Source of the DNA: an uncultured Clostridia bacterium
Lineage (GTDB): Bacteria > Bacillota > Clostridia > TANB77 > CAG-465
DNA length: 64,000 nucleotides
NCBI GenBank assembly: GCA_934149365.1
Contig: CAKPEI010000003.1
Coordinates: 62,001 to 126,000, forward strand
Direction of reading: 5' to 3'
Below, in pieces: positions 34,488-44,104 of this stretch. Both the position numbers and the translations under genes were made by a program. How positions within the stretch are numbered: the first letter of the stretch is position 1; each line of letters starts with the position of its first letter. The notes beneath the pieces were generated by a model. That model did not search any database. It worked only from the letters and a program-made list of their open reading frames with translations, and was not told where the DNA came from.

Positions 34488-35009
34488 ATGAATATTCAAA
34501 ATGCATGTAAGGAAAAGTACCGTTTAATTCATGACAAGGAGTATTTAAACTGGCTTAAAAACTTTGTGGGTAAAAATGGCTATGTTGATACAGATATTTA
34601 TGGTATCGTTGAAAAGACAGGAGCAACAGAGGAAGATATTTTAAATATCAAAAAAATATCCGACTTGTTTTATGAGATTTCAAGCTATGCTGCAAGTATT
34701 TATGTTTATGGTACAAAGGAAGAATTTGGCGAATATTATGTGGTTAAAATAGATGATGGTTATTATATTTTTGGTGTAACAGTAGGGCAAGGTTCATTTT
34801 GCTATGTAAACAGAGCGGTAAAAAATGAAATAACAGATGATAATGTCGTTGATATAACCGATTTAACTAAGATTAATTACAGAGCTGCATTAATAGAGGA
34901 AAACTTAAAAGGCATAATTGATATGATTGAAGAAAAAAGAAGATTTGCTGATATTCCTCTTGAGGCTATAAAAGAAGAAGTAATCAAATACGTTGAAAGC
35001 AAAAAATAA
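34488..35009 (+). CDS. unknown protein, 173 residues
   Basis: Soluble, without signal peptide. A strong ribosome site (AAGGAGG) and a consensus promoter suggest good expression. The sequence has a mid-region rich in Tyr/Gly (EEFGEYYVVKIDDGYYIFGVTV) and a helical C-terminus with many Glu/Lys. I do not recognise the family. Codon choice is a little less A-rich than in its neighbours, which could indicate acquisition. Confidence 0.65.
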   Translation: MNIQNACKEKYRLIHDKEYLNWLKNFVGKNGYVDTDIYGIVEKTGATEEDILNIKKISDLFYEISSYAASIYVYGTKEEFGEYYVVKIDDGYYIFGVTVGQGSFCYVNRAVKNEITDDNVVDITDLTKINYRAALIEENLKGIIDMIEEKRRFADIPLEAIKEEVIKYVESKK

Positions 35010-35020
35010 CGTTTAAGAAA

Positions 35021-35050
35021 TAACTAGGAGTAGAACTTTACTCCTAGTTA
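35021..35050. terminator. hairpin between convergent genes
   Basis: TAACTAGGAGT (35021-35031) pairs perfectly with ACTCCTAGTTA (35040-35050). The T tract is weak on both strands. It probably serves the convergent genes at 34488 and 35048. Confidence 0.6.
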
Positions 35051-35416
35051 TTCTTCGTTTGGCATGAAACTATTTAAAGTTCCATATATTGCAGCTGCAA
35101 TTAGACTTGACAACATTGAAATATAGTAGCCAGGTACTATAAATTGTGTCATATAAATTATTATTGCTGCAGAAACAAAGCCAACAATACCTCTTCCTAT
35201 AACGCTATCGTGTATTCCAGTTATAATTGACATCATATAGTCCAGTATTATAATTACAAATGAACTTAAGAAAAGTGCTGGAAGGGACGTTATTTTAAAA
35301 TTAGGTGTAAATATGGTGGTGGCTGTTAAAATTGCAGTTGCAGAAATATATTTTAATATTAGAGAAGTAATTCTAGTTTTATCTTGTCTTGTTAATTCTA
35401 TTTTTGTTTCTGACAT
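35048..35416 (-). CDS. holin-like small membrane protein
   Basis: 122 residues from the ATG at 35416 (GGAGG 5 bases upstream on the minus strand). About four membrane segments follow a short charged N-terminus (MSETKIELTRQDKTRITSLI). The size and topology match phage-holin-superfamily-IV-like proteins found chromosomally in Clostridia. No endolysin is adjacent, so a lysis role is not supported. Confidence 0.55.
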   Translation of the reverse strand: MSETKIELTRQDKTRITSLILKYISATAILTATTIFTPNFKITSLPALFLSSFVIIILDYMMSIITGIHDSVIGRGIVGFVSAAIIIYMTQFIVPGYYISMLSSLIAAAIYGTLNSFMPNEE

Positions 35417-35510
35417 AAAAACCTCCAAAATAAAAATTATCTTTAATAGTATTTGTATATTTTTAAAACATATGCAAAAAATATTATTAAATAAATGGAG
35501 GTTAAAAAAT

Positions 35511-36152
35511 ATGTTAGTTGTATTTACAAGAGCAGTTATATTGTTTATGGTAGTTTTTTTAGTTATAAGATTAATGGGAAAAAGAGAACTTTCTCAAATT
35601 CAACCATTTGAGTTCGTCATAATTATCCTTATAGCGGACCTTGCGTCAGGACCTATGTCAGATAGAAACATGACAACTTTTTATGGTATAGTACCTATTT
35701 TAGCATTACTTGTTATGTATATGGTTTTAAGCTTCCTATTAAAAACAAATAAAAAAGTTCAAACTATGGTAAGTGGAAGTCCAGTACTATTAATTAAAGA
35801 TGGGAAAATTATAGAAAAAGAAATGAAAAAACAAGAATATATGATAGAAGATATAATGTCACAAATAAGGAGTAGAGGAGTATTTAAAATTCAAGACGTA
35901 GCTTACGCAATTCTAGAAACAAATGGTAATCTTAGTGTTATTCCAAAATCAGAAAGTGAAGGTAAACTTCCACTTAATGTTATAAATGATGGAACAAGGT
36001 TAGAAAGTAATTTAGAAATGTTAGATTTACCTAATGAAAAGTTAGATGAATTATTAGCAAAGTATAACATAAAGGAAGAAGATGTACTAATAGCTACAAT
36101 TGATGAACACGACAACTTTATATATCAGTTAAAGGAGGAAGAGCAAAAATGA
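35511..36152 (+). CDS. DUF421/YetF-family membrane protein
   Basis: 213 residues from the ATG at 35511 (GGAGG upstream); a longer open frame to 35313 lies across the divergent gene's promoter and is rejected. Three N-terminal membrane spans include the family motif RLMGKRELSQIQPFEFVIII. The cytosolic DUF421 domain has DIMSQIRSRGVFKIQDVAYA. Family members such as YetF are small membrane proteins expressed in spores or under stress, with an unclear role. It overlaps the next gene by 4 bases. Confidence 0.88.
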   Translation: MLVVFTRAVILFMVVFLVIRLMGKRELSQIQPFEFVIIILIADLASGPMSDRNMTTFYGIVPILALLVMYMVLSFLLKTNKKVQTMVSGSPVLLIKDGKIIEKEMKKQEYMIEDIMSQIRSRGVFKIQDVAYAILETNGNLSVIPKSESEGKLPLNVINDGTRLESNLEMLDLPNEKLDELLAKYNIKEEDVLIATIDEHDNFIYQLKEEEQK

Positions 36153-36529
36153 AGCAAGTAGTGGTTTTAATTATAACTCTTGTTATTGTTATATCAGCTG
36201 GAATTTGGGAAACTTCATATTTGAACGAAAGTAGTAATTATTTTTTATCGGATATTAGTAATGTGTATCAGATGGCAGAAAGAAAAGATTTCGAAAATGC
36301 AAAAAAAGAGTGTGAAACTTTAAAAAATAACTGGAAAAATATACGTAAAACGTGGGCACTTTTTATAGATGATAGTCAAATGGATGAAATAGGTGATAAG
36401 TTAATTTCTTTTGTTTCTTACATAGAACTAGAGAATGAGGAAGAAATAACTCATAGTTACAATAGTTTATCAAGTTCAATAACGAGTATTATTGAATTTG
36501 AAAGTTTAAAAACCGAAAACGTCTTTTAA
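36149..36529 (+). CDS. DUF4363 family protein
   Basis: 126 residues with an N-terminal membrane anchor (about 3-20), then an all-helical extracellular domain (AKKECETLKNNWKNIRKTW). The DUF421-DUF4363 gene pair with ATGA overlap is a recurring arrangement in Bacillota, which suggests a joint function at the membrane. Its 3' end overlaps the convergent dapA by 24 bases. Confidence 0.8.
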   Translation: MKQVVVLIITLVIVISAGIWETSYLNESSNYFLSDISNVYQMAERKDFENAKKECETLKNNWKNIRKTWALFIDDSQMDEIGDKLISFVSYIELENEEEITHSYNSLSSSITSIIEFESLKTENVF

Positions 36530-37378
36530 AGAAAGATAAAGTAAATCTACATTCTTTTTGCTCATCTTTACCAATGGAAGCCTTGTATTACCAACATCAA
36601 AACCTAGTATATTCATGGCTTCTTTAATTGGTATTGGGTTAACTTCAATAAATAACTTAGAAATTAGGTCTGAAAGGTTTAGTTGCAATAATCTAGCTTT
36701 TTCTATGTCACCTTCCATGTAGTATTTACACATATCATGTGTTTCTTTTGGAAGTATGTTAGATAATACAGATATAACTCCGGAACTTCCTATAGATAAC
36801 ATAGGAACTATTATGTCATCGTTTCCAGAAAATACTAGAAAATCATCTGAACATTCAGCTATTATTTTAGTTGCTTTAGCCATATCAGAAGAAGCTTCCT
36901 TTATACCTATAATGTTAGGATGTTCACTAAGTGCAATGGTTGTGTCTGCATCTATGTTTAAACCTGTTCTGCTAGGAACATTGTACATTATTAATGGTAT
37001 TGAAGTGTTATCTGCTATATATTCGTAATGAGCTATAATTCCTTTTTTCGTTGTTTTGTTATAATATGGAGAAACAACCAGTGTGTAGTCTGCGCCTACT
37101 GTTTCTGCATATTGTGACATAAGTAAAGCATCTTCTGTATTGTTCGAACCTGTTCCTGCAATTACTGGTACACGACCATTTACTTTATCTACGGTGAATT
37201 TTATAAGTTTTTTCTTTTCTTGTTTTGATAGTGTAGCACTTTCACCTGTAGTACCACATACTACAATTCCGTCAATTTCATTTCTTATTTGAAATTCTAT
37301 TAATTCTTCCATTTTTTTGTAATTTATTTTCCCATTTTTAAATGGTGTTACTATAGCAGTAATTGCACCTTTTAACAT
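36506..37378 (-). CDS. dapA: 4-hydroxy-tetrahydrodipicolinate synthase
   Basis: 290 residues, a TIM barrel with GTTGESATLS, the catalytic Tyr in YNVPSRTGLN and the Schiff-base Lys in GIKEASSD. It condenses pyruvate with aspartate semialdehyde, the first committed step to diaminopimelate, lysine and dipicolinate. asd, which makes its substrate, is about 400 bases upstream on the same strand, separated by a small gene on the other strand. Confidence 0.95.
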   Translation of the reverse strand: MLKGAITAIVTPFKNGKINYKKMEELIEFQIRNEIDGIVVCGTTGESATLSKQEKKKLIKFTVDKVNGRVPVIAGTGSNNTEDALLMSQYAETVGADYTLVVSPYYNKTTKKGIIAHYEYIADNTSIPLIMYNVPSRTGLNIDADTTIALSEHPNIIGIKEASSDMAKATKIIAECSDDFLVFSGNDDIIVPMLSIGSSGVISVLSNILPKETHDMCKYYMEGDIEKARLLQLNLSDLISKLFIEVNPIPIKEAMNILGFDVGNTRLPLVKMSKKNVDLLYLSLKDVFGF

Positions 37379-37536
37379 ATAATCACTCCTTGTATTTACA
37401 TATATAATATATTATTTTTTTGTAATACAATTGTTACATGTTTTTGGAAATAATTTACAAAATAAATATGAATAATATTAAATACAATGCAAATAATATT
37501 ACTACAAGTAAATAAATTTAGAAGTAGGAGGTAGTT

Positions 37537-37737
37537 ATGAAAGTATTAAATTGTATAGCACTTACTCTAGTTGTAATTGGTGCTATAAATTGGGGACTTG
37601 TAGGACTGTTTAATTTTAATTTAGTTACATTTATATTTGCAAAAGCAGCAATAGTTTCTAGAATTATATTTTCTCTAGTTGGAATTGCAGGACTATGGAG
37701 TTTAACATTTTTTTCAAGATTATGTGGAGAAGAATAA
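37537..37737 (+). CDS. DUF378 family small membrane protein
   Basis: 66 residues with two membrane spans and the family core LVVIGAINWGLVGLFNFNLV. A strong AGGAGG site precedes it. DUF378 proteins are abundant in Clostridia and have no known function. It is inserted between two minus-strand lysine-pathway genes. Confidence 0.88.
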   Translation: MKVLNCIALTLVVIGAINWGLVGLFNFNLVTFIFAKAAIVSRIIFSLVGIAGLWSLTFFSRLCGEE

Positions 37738-37750
37738 AATAGATTACATA

Positions 37751-37792
37751 AAAAAATAGAAGGCTTGAAGTTATAAACTTTCAAGCCTTCAA
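37751..37792 (-). terminator. terminator of asd (probably bidirectional)
   Basis: GAAGGCTTGAAG pairs with CTTTCAAGCCTTC (37778-37790). On the minus strand the stem is followed by a T run. Confidence 0.8.
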
Positions 37793-37796
37793 TATA

Positions 37797-38792
37797 TTAA
37801 TTGTTTGATAAGTTATATTCCATTAGTTTTTCTAGTATTTGAACTGCATTAGAAGCAGCACCTTTTCTAACGTTATCTGCAACCACCCATAAATTAAGAG
37901 AATTTTTTAGTGAATAATCTTTCCTTATTCTTCCAACAAATACATCATCTTTATTTGTTGCAAATGTATTAAGTGGGTATATTTTTTCTTTTATATCATC
38001 CATTAGAGCTATGCCTGGACTAGAAGCTAGAAGTTGTTTTAAGTTTTCTATGTCAAATTCTCTTTTAAATTCTACATTAATACTTTCTGCATGTGAATTA
38101 AACACAGGTACTCTTACACATGTTGCAGTTATATCTATGGTGTAGTCATTTAATATTTTCCTTGTTTCATTAATCATTTTTTCTTCCTCTTTGGTGTAAC
38201 CATTATCAAGAAAATCATCAATTTGAGGAATACAGTTATTGTATATTTTATATGGGAATTTTTGAGGTTTATTTCCTAAACTTGTTTCTATTAAATCGTT
38301 AATTCCAGATATTCCAGCACCAGATACAGCTTGATATGTAGAGTATACAATCCTACGTATAGCGTATTGTCTATGTAATGGGAAAAGAGCAACTACTGCT
38401 TGAATTGTAGAACAGTTAGGGTTAGCGATAAGTAATTTACCATAAGCTTCTTTTATATTTATTTCTGGAACTATAAGTGGGACGTTTTCGTCCATTCTAA
38501 ACCTACTACTATTGTCTATAACAATAGTTCCATACTTGTTAAATTCTTTTGCATATTTTTCACTTATGCTAGAACCTGCTGAAAAAAGAGCATATGTAAA
38601 ACCTTTTTTAGGGACATCGTCAGTTAATTCTTGTACTTCATATTCTTTATTCATAAAAGTTACTTTTTTACCTTTTGATTTTGAAGATGCAAATAAATAA
38701 TATTCATCTATATTTAGTTTCTTTTCTTCTAAAACTTTAAGAAAAGTAGAGCCTACTAGTCCAGTTGCACCAACAATTGCACAAGAAATCAT
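37797..38792 (-). CDS. asd: aspartate-semialdehyde dehydrogenase
   Basis: 331 residues. The N-terminal NADP-binding motif is GATGLVGSTFLKVL; the catalytic Cys is in IANPNCSTIQAV (about 125). The C-terminal VADNVRKGAASNAVQI is typical of the Gram-positive Asd type. It reduces aspartyl phosphate to the semialdehyde used by DapA. Confidence 0.95.
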   Translation of the reverse strand: MISCAIVGATGLVGSTFLKVLEEKKLNIDEYYLFASSKSKGKKVTFMNKEYEVQELTDDVPKKGFTYALFSAGSSISEKYAKEFNKYGTIVIDNSSRFRMDENVPLIVPEINIKEAYGKLLIANPNCSTIQAVVALFPLHRQYAIRRIVYSTYQAVSGAGISGINDLIETSLGNKPQKFPYKIYNNCIPQIDDFLDNGYTKEEEKMINETRKILNDYTIDITATCVRVPVFNSHAESINVEFKREFDIENLKQLLASSPGIALMDDIKEKIYPLNTFATNKDDVFVGRIRKDYSLKNSLNLWVVADNVRKGAASNAVQILEKLMEYNLSNN

Positions 38793-39028
38793 AAAATCAC
38801 CTCATATATAGTATATTAAGATAATATGTTTCATATAACTAGCTATTGATATAGATTGCTACATTATGTAATTTTAATATCTTGAAGTGTTTGTTGTTAA
38901 GCGAAATATGAATTGGAGAGTTGAAAATCAAAGTTGAAAATATCGACAAAATATGATAAAATATTACAGCAAATATTTTATAGGGAAGATTTTAATAAAA
39001 AATTCAAATATGTAAAAGGAGGTTAAGA

Positions 39029-40099
39029 ATGAGTATATATTACAGTACAATAGTGGCTATAACGGTAACTTCTATAATTCTCATGATGACGATAATTGCA
39101 AGTGATTCTCACTTAGATAAGAAAACAAGACTGGGATATATTTTTACATTTTTTAGTCTAATTGTAGTTACAGTAGCAGAATATGTTAGTGTGCTTTTGC
39201 ATGACAATTTTGCAGGAGCTATAAAGTTACGGGGATGCATAAAATTTATTGAACTTTCAATAGCTCCTCTAGTTCCTTTAATTCTTGCAAATACGTTATT
39301 AAAGATTAAAAAATCAAGAAAAACTATATTTGGCATACTTCTTCTTATCAATACTATGTTAGGAATTATATCTATATTTTTTAAAGGAAATTTGTATATG
39401 GATAACCCACAAGATTACTATCATTCATTCTATTACAACGTGTATATAATAATAAGTATATTATCTATTTTATTTATGATTACGGTAGTTTGGAAGTTTA
39501 GTAAGCAATATCAAAACGGAAAAGGGTATATGCTAGTATTGATAGCAACATTTATTCTAGTTGGTATAATTTATCAAACGATTAATCCTGGGATAAAAAT
39601 ACAGCGGCTTATTGGTTCTATGTCTATTACGTACATATATCTATATCACAATGGATTGATTTATTATGTTGATGGATTAACACAATTACTAAATCAACGA
39701 AGTTTTTTAAATTATACATCTAATTTAAAATGTATATCGACAATCATAATATTTGATATTGATGATTTTAAAGCTTTAAATGATAAATATGGTCATCAGT
39801 ATGGAAATGAATGTTTAGCTAGAATATCTAAAATGATTAAAGACTGCTATGGAAAATATGGACTATGTTATAGGATTGGGGGAGATGAATTTGCAGTTGT
39901 AATTACTGATAAGAATATTAGACTAGAAAAGCTAAATTTAAGGTTTGAAAAAATGCGTAAAAATAGTGGAGATGATATGCCACAAATATCAATTGGACAT
40001 GCATATTTTAACCCTGAATATGATGAGATTACGGATGTTATAGAAATGGCAGATAGCAATATGTATTCTAATAAGAGAAGAAAGGAAGTTAATGGTTAA
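39029..40099 (+). CDS. membrane diguanylate cyclase (GGDEF)
   Basis: 356 residues. Seven or so N-terminal membrane spans (about 1-205, probably a sensory module) are followed by a GGDEF domain with FDIDDFKALNDKYGH and an intact RIGGDEF active site. There is no RxxD inhibitory site at the expected position. It should make c-di-GMP at the membrane. The gene uses CGG for Arg at 39230 and 39605 within an uninterrupted frame, a useful control for the CGG frameshift idea. It is monocistronic, ending before a terminator at 40110. Confidence 0.9.
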   Translation: MSIYYSTIVAITVTSIILMMTIIASDSHLDKKTRLGYIFTFFSLIVVTVAEYVSVLLHDNFAGAIKLRGCIKFIELSIAPLVPLILANTLLKIKKSRKTIFGILLLINTMLGIISIFFKGNLYMDNPQDYYHSFYYNVYIIISILSILFMITVVWKFSKQYQNGKGYMLVLIATFILVGIIYQTINPGIKIQRLIGSMSITYIYLYHNGLIYYVDGLTQLLNQRSFLNYTSNLKCISTIIIFDIDDFKALNDKYGHQYGNECLARISKMIKDCYGKYGLCYRIGGDEFAVVITDKNIRLEKLNLRFEKMRKNSGDDMPQISIGHAYFNPEYDEITDVIEMADSNMYSNKRRKEVNG

Positions 40100-40109
40100 C
40101 TTCATAAAA

Positions 40110-40146
40110 ATAAGTGCACATTACAAATGTTATGTACACTTATTTT
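40110..40146. terminator. terminator between convergent genes
   Basis: TAAGTGCACAT pairs with ATGTACACTTA across a short loop and is followed by TTTTTTT on the plus strand. Confidence 0.75.
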
Positions 40147-41041
40147 TTTGTTCATCACAGAATTTTTGTATAATAGTTTTTTCATCTAATGATATAGATA
40201 CATTATTTAAGTAATGAAGTGGAGAAGCGTTATTAAAACTAAATGAATATTTAACTGCATATAATAATTGACTTTTATATCCAAACATTTTATTTATTTC
40301 ATTAGTTGAATATTTCGAATCGCCTATTACAGGTGTACCTAAATATTTCATATGTGCTCTAATTTGATGAGTTCTTCCTGTGTGAAGAGTAACATTTAAA
40401 ATAGACACATTAATATTAGGAATATATTCAACTAGAGAATATTCAGTAATTGCTGGTTTAGCTGTTGGTAGAGATTTTTCTACTATTTTAGAATAGCAAT
40501 ATTTATTATCTTTTAAAATATAATTTTTTAATATATCGTGCTTTTTTTTCACCTTGCCATATACAAAGGTTAAATACGTTTTGTGTATTAAAGAATTTTT
40601 GAATGCATATAAAATTTCTTTATGGCTTGTTTCATTTTTTGAAAATATAACTAGGCCTTCTGTATTTGTATCAAGTCTATGGCAAACTTTAAGATTTGTA
40701 TCTTTTTTATCTAATTTTACTGCATATTCAAAAGTAGAATTAGATTTATCATTATGGCATTCAATCTTGGAAGGTTTGTATGCAACTAAAATATTATCGT
40801 CTTCATAGTAGTATTTAATATTGGTAGGCAAGCCCAGAAGTAAACTGTCAGAACAATATATTTCTATTTTATCTTTAAAATACACAGGTATATCTTCTTT
40901 TATTCTGTTACCATTTACCTTAATATCTTTCTTTCTAAGAAGTTTTTGTAATGAATTTCTAGAAAGATAGGGATATGAAGAAAGTATTATCTTAGATATT
41001 TTATTACTATTATTTTCTTTATTTACAATTATTTCTTTCAT
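40130..41041 (-). CDS. RluA-family pseudouridine synthase with S4 domain
   Basis: 303 residues: an N-terminal S4-like RNA-binding domain (LQKLLRKKDIKVNGNRIKED), then the catalytic domain with HRLDTNTEGLVIFSK, whose Asp is the nucleophile, and TGRTHQIRAHMKYLGTPVIGD. The exact rRNA or tRNA target is unknown. A paralogue lies at 47342. Confidence 0.9.
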   Translation of the reverse strand: MKEIIVNKENNSNKISKIILSSYPYLSRNSLQKLLRKKDIKVNGNRIKEDIPVYFKDKIEIYCSDSLLLGLPTNIKYYYEDDNILVAYKPSKIECHNDKSNSTFEYAVKLDKKDTNLKVCHRLDTNTEGLVIFSKNETSHKEILYAFKNSLIHKTYLTFVYGKVKKKHDILKNYILKDNKYCYSKIVEKSLPTAKPAITEYSLVEYIPNINVSILNVTLHTGRTHQIRAHMKYLGTPVIGDSKYSTNEINKMFGYKSQLLYAVKYSFSFNNASPLHYLNNVSISLDEKTIIQKFCDEQKNKCT

Positions 41042-41079
41042 ATCCCAATTATATATTACAATTAGTAAAAAAACAATAT

Positions 41080-41568
41080 TTATCTATTAAGTAAATATGT
41101 TGCAAGATTAATATATCCTGCAATGCATAGCCATACAGCATAAGGCATTTGAATGTATGTAGCAAATTTACTAGTTTTAGAGAATAGACGTATCATGTAT
41201 ATTACAAGCATTAGCATTAACAATATTACGAAAAAAGCAGGTAGTCTTAGTTTCAAACTAAAGTATATAGGCGTCCAAAGTGAATTTAGAAAAAGTTGTG
41301 TAAAGAATATAAAGTATGAATCTTTTTTTAATTCTTCACTAGTAGCTTTTTCAGATATTGTATATAAAGATATTCCCATTAATGTATATAGAATTGACCA
41401 TACTATAGGAAATACAATAGGGGGAGGAACGAGTTTGGGTTTTATCAGGGAAGAGTAATAGCCTTTCATATCACTTGCAGTAAATGGAGTAAATATATTA
41501 GCAATTGCAAATACTAAAATTATACATCCAATAAGTTTTAACCATTTTATATTTTTTAATTTATTCAT
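41080..41568 (-). CDS. TspO/MBR family protein
   Basis: 162 residues from the ATG at 41568, with five membrane spans. The family motif LNSLWTPIYF is present, and the PPPIVFPIVWSILYTLMGIS stretch matches TspO. Family members bind porphyrins and cholesterol-like ligands and are linked to tetrapyrrole or stress signalling; the role here is unknown. Confidence 0.88.
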   Translation of the reverse strand: MNKLKNIKWLKLIGCIILVFAIANIFTPFTASDMKGYYSSLIKPKLVPPPIVFPIVWSILYTLMGISLYTISEKATSEELKKDSYFIFFTQLFLNSLWTPIYFSLKLRLPAFFVILLMLMLVIYMIRLFSKTSKFATYIQMPYAVWLCIAGYINLATYLLNR

Positions 41569-41670
41569 ATATATCACCAATATATATTATGAAATGTATT
41601 TAGAAAATATATTTCATAATTGATAAGATGTTAAAAAAAATATGAAATTATTTAGTATAGTGCATAATAA

Positions 41671-41701
41671 AAATATCTGGCACATAATATGCCAGATATT
41701 A
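41671..41701 (-). terminator. terminator of rmuC
   Basis: AATATCTGGC pairs with GCCAGATATT. On the minus strand it is followed by TTTTTATT. Confidence 0.75.
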
Positions 41702-41715
41702 AATATATGTAATAT

Positions 41716-42915
41716 TTATTCTTCTTCATCTAAAACGTCAGAGGCAGATAGTTCATAGAATTCTTTTTCATCAGATACAGGCAAAGCCTCAACATTTTTT
41801 AATTTTCTTTCTATTGTTCTAGTTTTTTTAGATGCTAGGTCCATAGTAGAAGATATTTCTTGGAGTTTTTTATTTGTCTTATCAAGTAAAGTGCCAAATT
41901 TAGAAAACTCCGTTTTTACAACTCCTAAAAGTTCCCATACTTCACTAGAACGTTTTTCAATAGCTAGTGTTCTAAAGCCCATTTGTAGGCTGTTTAATAA
42001 AGCTATAAAAGTGGTAGGACCTGTAACAACAACTCTGTATTTTTGAGAAAGTATTTCACAAAGAGCAGAGTTTCTAACTACTTCACAATACAAACTTTCC
42101 GTTGGTAAAAACATAATTCCAAAGTCTGTAGTAAAAGGTGGGTCTATGTATTTTTCATATATTGCTTTAGCACAGTTCTTAATAGAATTCTCTAATGATT
42201 TTCTACATTCGTTAACTAAATTTACATCTCCTACATCTTCTGCATCAACAAGTCTTGAATAATCTTCGATAGGAAACTTTGAATCTACAGGTAGTAGTAC
42301 AAATTCATTTTTATTAGTCTTTCCGGGTAGCTTTATTGCAAATTCTACAAAGTCATTAGATTTTTCTTTTATTTTCACATTGGTTAGATATTGGTCTTGA
42401 GTTAAATATTGTTCTAATATGTTAGAAAGTTGAATTTCACCCCAGTAGCCACGAGATTTTACATTTGTAAATACCTTTTTTAAATCTCCAACACCTTGTG
42501 CTAAGTTTTGCATTTCACCTAAACCTTTATAAACTGATTCCAAACGGTCATTAACTATTTTAAAAGATTCACCTAAACGTTTCTCTAAAGTACCTTGTAA
42601 TTTTTCATCCACAGTCATACGCATTCTTTCAAGTTTATCGTTGTTGTCTTTTTGAATAAGAGTAAGTTTATCTTCGACAGATTTGCGTATGTTTTCTAGT
42701 TTATTTTCATTAATATTTGTTAAATTTGTTAACTGATTTTGCTGTATGTTTACACTTTCAGTGATTTTTAAGCCAATACTTTTATCCATCTCATTTCTAT
42801 TTTCTTTTAGTAAATCAGCTATTTTTTTAATATCGTTTGAAGAACGTTTTGATATTATAGCTATAATCAATGCTATAACAAGTAAGATAATAATAATTAA
42901 ATATATATACTCCAT
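41716..42915 (-). CDS. rmuC: DNA recombination protein RmuC
   Basis: 399 residues: an N-terminal membrane helix (about 3-22), a long coiled coil (25-130), then the RmuC nuclease-like domain with SRGYWGEIQLSNILEQ, LLPVDSKFPIEDY and TFIALLNSLQMGFRTLAIE. It limits inversions and recombination at inverted repeats; its biochemical activity is unproven. An acidic tail ends the protein. Confidence 0.92.
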   Translation of the reverse strand: MEYIYLIIIILLVIALIIAIISKRSSNDIKKIADLLKENRNEMDKSIGLKITESVNIQQNQLTNLTNINENKLENIRKSVEDKLTLIQKDNNDKLERMRMTVDEKLQGTLEKRLGESFKIVNDRLESVYKGLGEMQNLAQGVGDLKKVFTNVKSRGYWGEIQLSNILEQYLTQDQYLTNVKIKEKSNDFVEFAIKLPGKTNKNEFVLLPVDSKFPIEDYSRLVDAEDVGDVNLVNECRKSLENSIKNCAKAIYEKYIDPPFTTDFGIMFLPTESLYCEVVRNSALCEILSQKYRVVVTGPTTFIALLNSLQMGFRTLAIEKRSSEVWELLGVVKTEFSKFGTLLDKTNKKLQEISSTMDLASKKTRTIERKLKNVEALPVSDEKEFYELSASDVLDEEE

Positions 42916-43069
42916 AATACACCTCTTTTTTCAATATAACCATTATACAGAACAAGTGTTTTAAAGTCAAGGATAAGGCAAATTAAAATTTTAAAAGTAT
43001 ATTTAGTAAATATGTTGTAACAAAACTACTTTAAAAAAATATATATATTATATAAGGCGGTGAATATAT

Positions 43070-43717
43070 ATGGCTACAATACTAGTATATAATAATGATA
43101 CTAACAAAATAGAGAAGTATAATAAGGGGCTAAGTGAAACGATGCCTTATGCAACTCCAAATACATTAACAGTGAGAGAATTTAGAGGAAGTTCCAATTC
43201 TAATCTTATGTGGACAACTAAATATTTTATGGAAGATTGGAATGAACTAAGAAAATTATGGGGAAAACCAATAAAAGTAGGGTATGCTTTTAAAAGAATA
43301 TGGCAAGCTGGTCATGCAGGTATGTCACAACACTATGCTGGTCTTGCAATGGATATAGCTCAAAATTTAAGTAATACTGAAAGAGATAATCTAAGAAATT
43401 TAGCAATAGATAGTAGATTGTTTACATATGTAGAACCTAAAGTTTTAACACCTACATGGGTACATATAGATAGTAGAATGGGAACTCCTGCTTGTCCAAC
43501 TGGTGGATATCCATTAATAAAACAGGGGTCTAGAGGAGTGTATGTAATGGTGCTTCAAGATGCATTAAATTATCTAGGATATAGTGTTGGAAATATAGAC
43601 GGAATATTTGGAAGCAAAACAAAAAATGCAGTAGTTAGATACCAAAGAGAAAATTCATTGTCAAGAGATGGAATAGTTGGCTGTTCTACTTGGAAAAGTA
43701 TAACTCAGAAAGTATAA
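43070..43717 (+). CDS. M15-type peptidase with peptidoglycan-binding domain
   Basis: 215 residues without a signal peptide. The N-terminal part has the zinc motif SQHYAGLAMDIA and the distal WVHID, as in M15A-type D,D- or L,D-carboxypeptidases. The C-terminal PG_binding_1 domain (QGSRGVYVMVLQDALNYLGY ... IDGIFGSKTKNAVVRYQREN) binds cell wall. With no signal peptide it may act in the mother cell on the forespore cortex, or be released by lysis. A strong terminator follows. Confidence 0.85.
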   Translation: MATILVYNNDTNKIEKYNKGLSETMPYATPNTLTVREFRGSSNSNLMWTTKYFMEDWNELRKLWGKPIKVGYAFKRIWQAGHAGMSQHYAGLAMDIAQNLSNTERDNLRNLAIDSRLFTYVEPKVLTPTWVHIDSRMGTPACPTGGYPLIKQGSRGVYVMVLQDALNYLGYSVGNIDGIFGSKTKNAVVRYQRENSLSRDGIVGCSTWKSITQKV

Positions 43718-43757
43718 AACAATGTACCCTAAAATTAAAATAGGGTACATTGTTTTA
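43717..43757 (+). terminator. terminator after the M15 peptidase gene
   Basis: A 15-bp perfect stem pairs 43717-43731 with 43741-43755, ending in TTTT. It is likely bidirectional with the minus-strand gene that ends at 43767. Confidence 0.85.
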
Positions 43758-43766
43758 TAGGTTTAA

Positions 43767-44081
43767 TCATTCTAAATAGTTGGACCTAATATAGTCCTTC
43801 CAAAATTCATTAAACTCAGCAATTGAAGAATTATACCACGATTTAAGGTCTTCCATATTGCCGTTTGTTTTAAAACTTATGCTGAAAATATTTTCAGTAT
43901 AAACGTTGAGAGGGTCTTTATCTTTTAGCGAAACAGCCAATTTGCAATAACGGATATCGTTATATTTTGGGTAGTAAAAAAAAGCAGCAATATCACACCG
44001 ATAGTCGCCAAGTATAATACTGACATTCTTTTTTTTAAGCCATCCTTCAAAAGTTGGAAAAGAAAATAACTTAATGTTCAC
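43767..44081 (-). CDS. unknown protein, 104 residues
   Basis: Soluble and aromatic-rich (DIAAFFYYPKYNDIRYCKLA, ending in EFWKDYIRSNYLE). I do not recognise the family. It starts 24 bases after the upstream gene at 44105 and probably shares its mRNA. It contains one in-frame CGG (44000-43998) without a frame break. Confidence 0.55.
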   Translation of the reverse strand: MNIKLFSFPTFEGWLKKKNVSIILGDYRCDIAAFFYYPKYNDIRYCKLAVSLKDKDPLNVYTENIFSISFKTNGNMEDLKSWYNSSIAEFNEFWKDYIRSNYLE

Positions 44082-44104
44082 AAAACATCGCTCCTTTAGA
44101 AATA

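Noticed and set aside
35313..35510. N-terminal extension of the DUF421 protein
   Set aside because: It overlaps the divergent holin-like gene and its ribosome site. The ATG at 35511 has GGAGG and starts the family domain.
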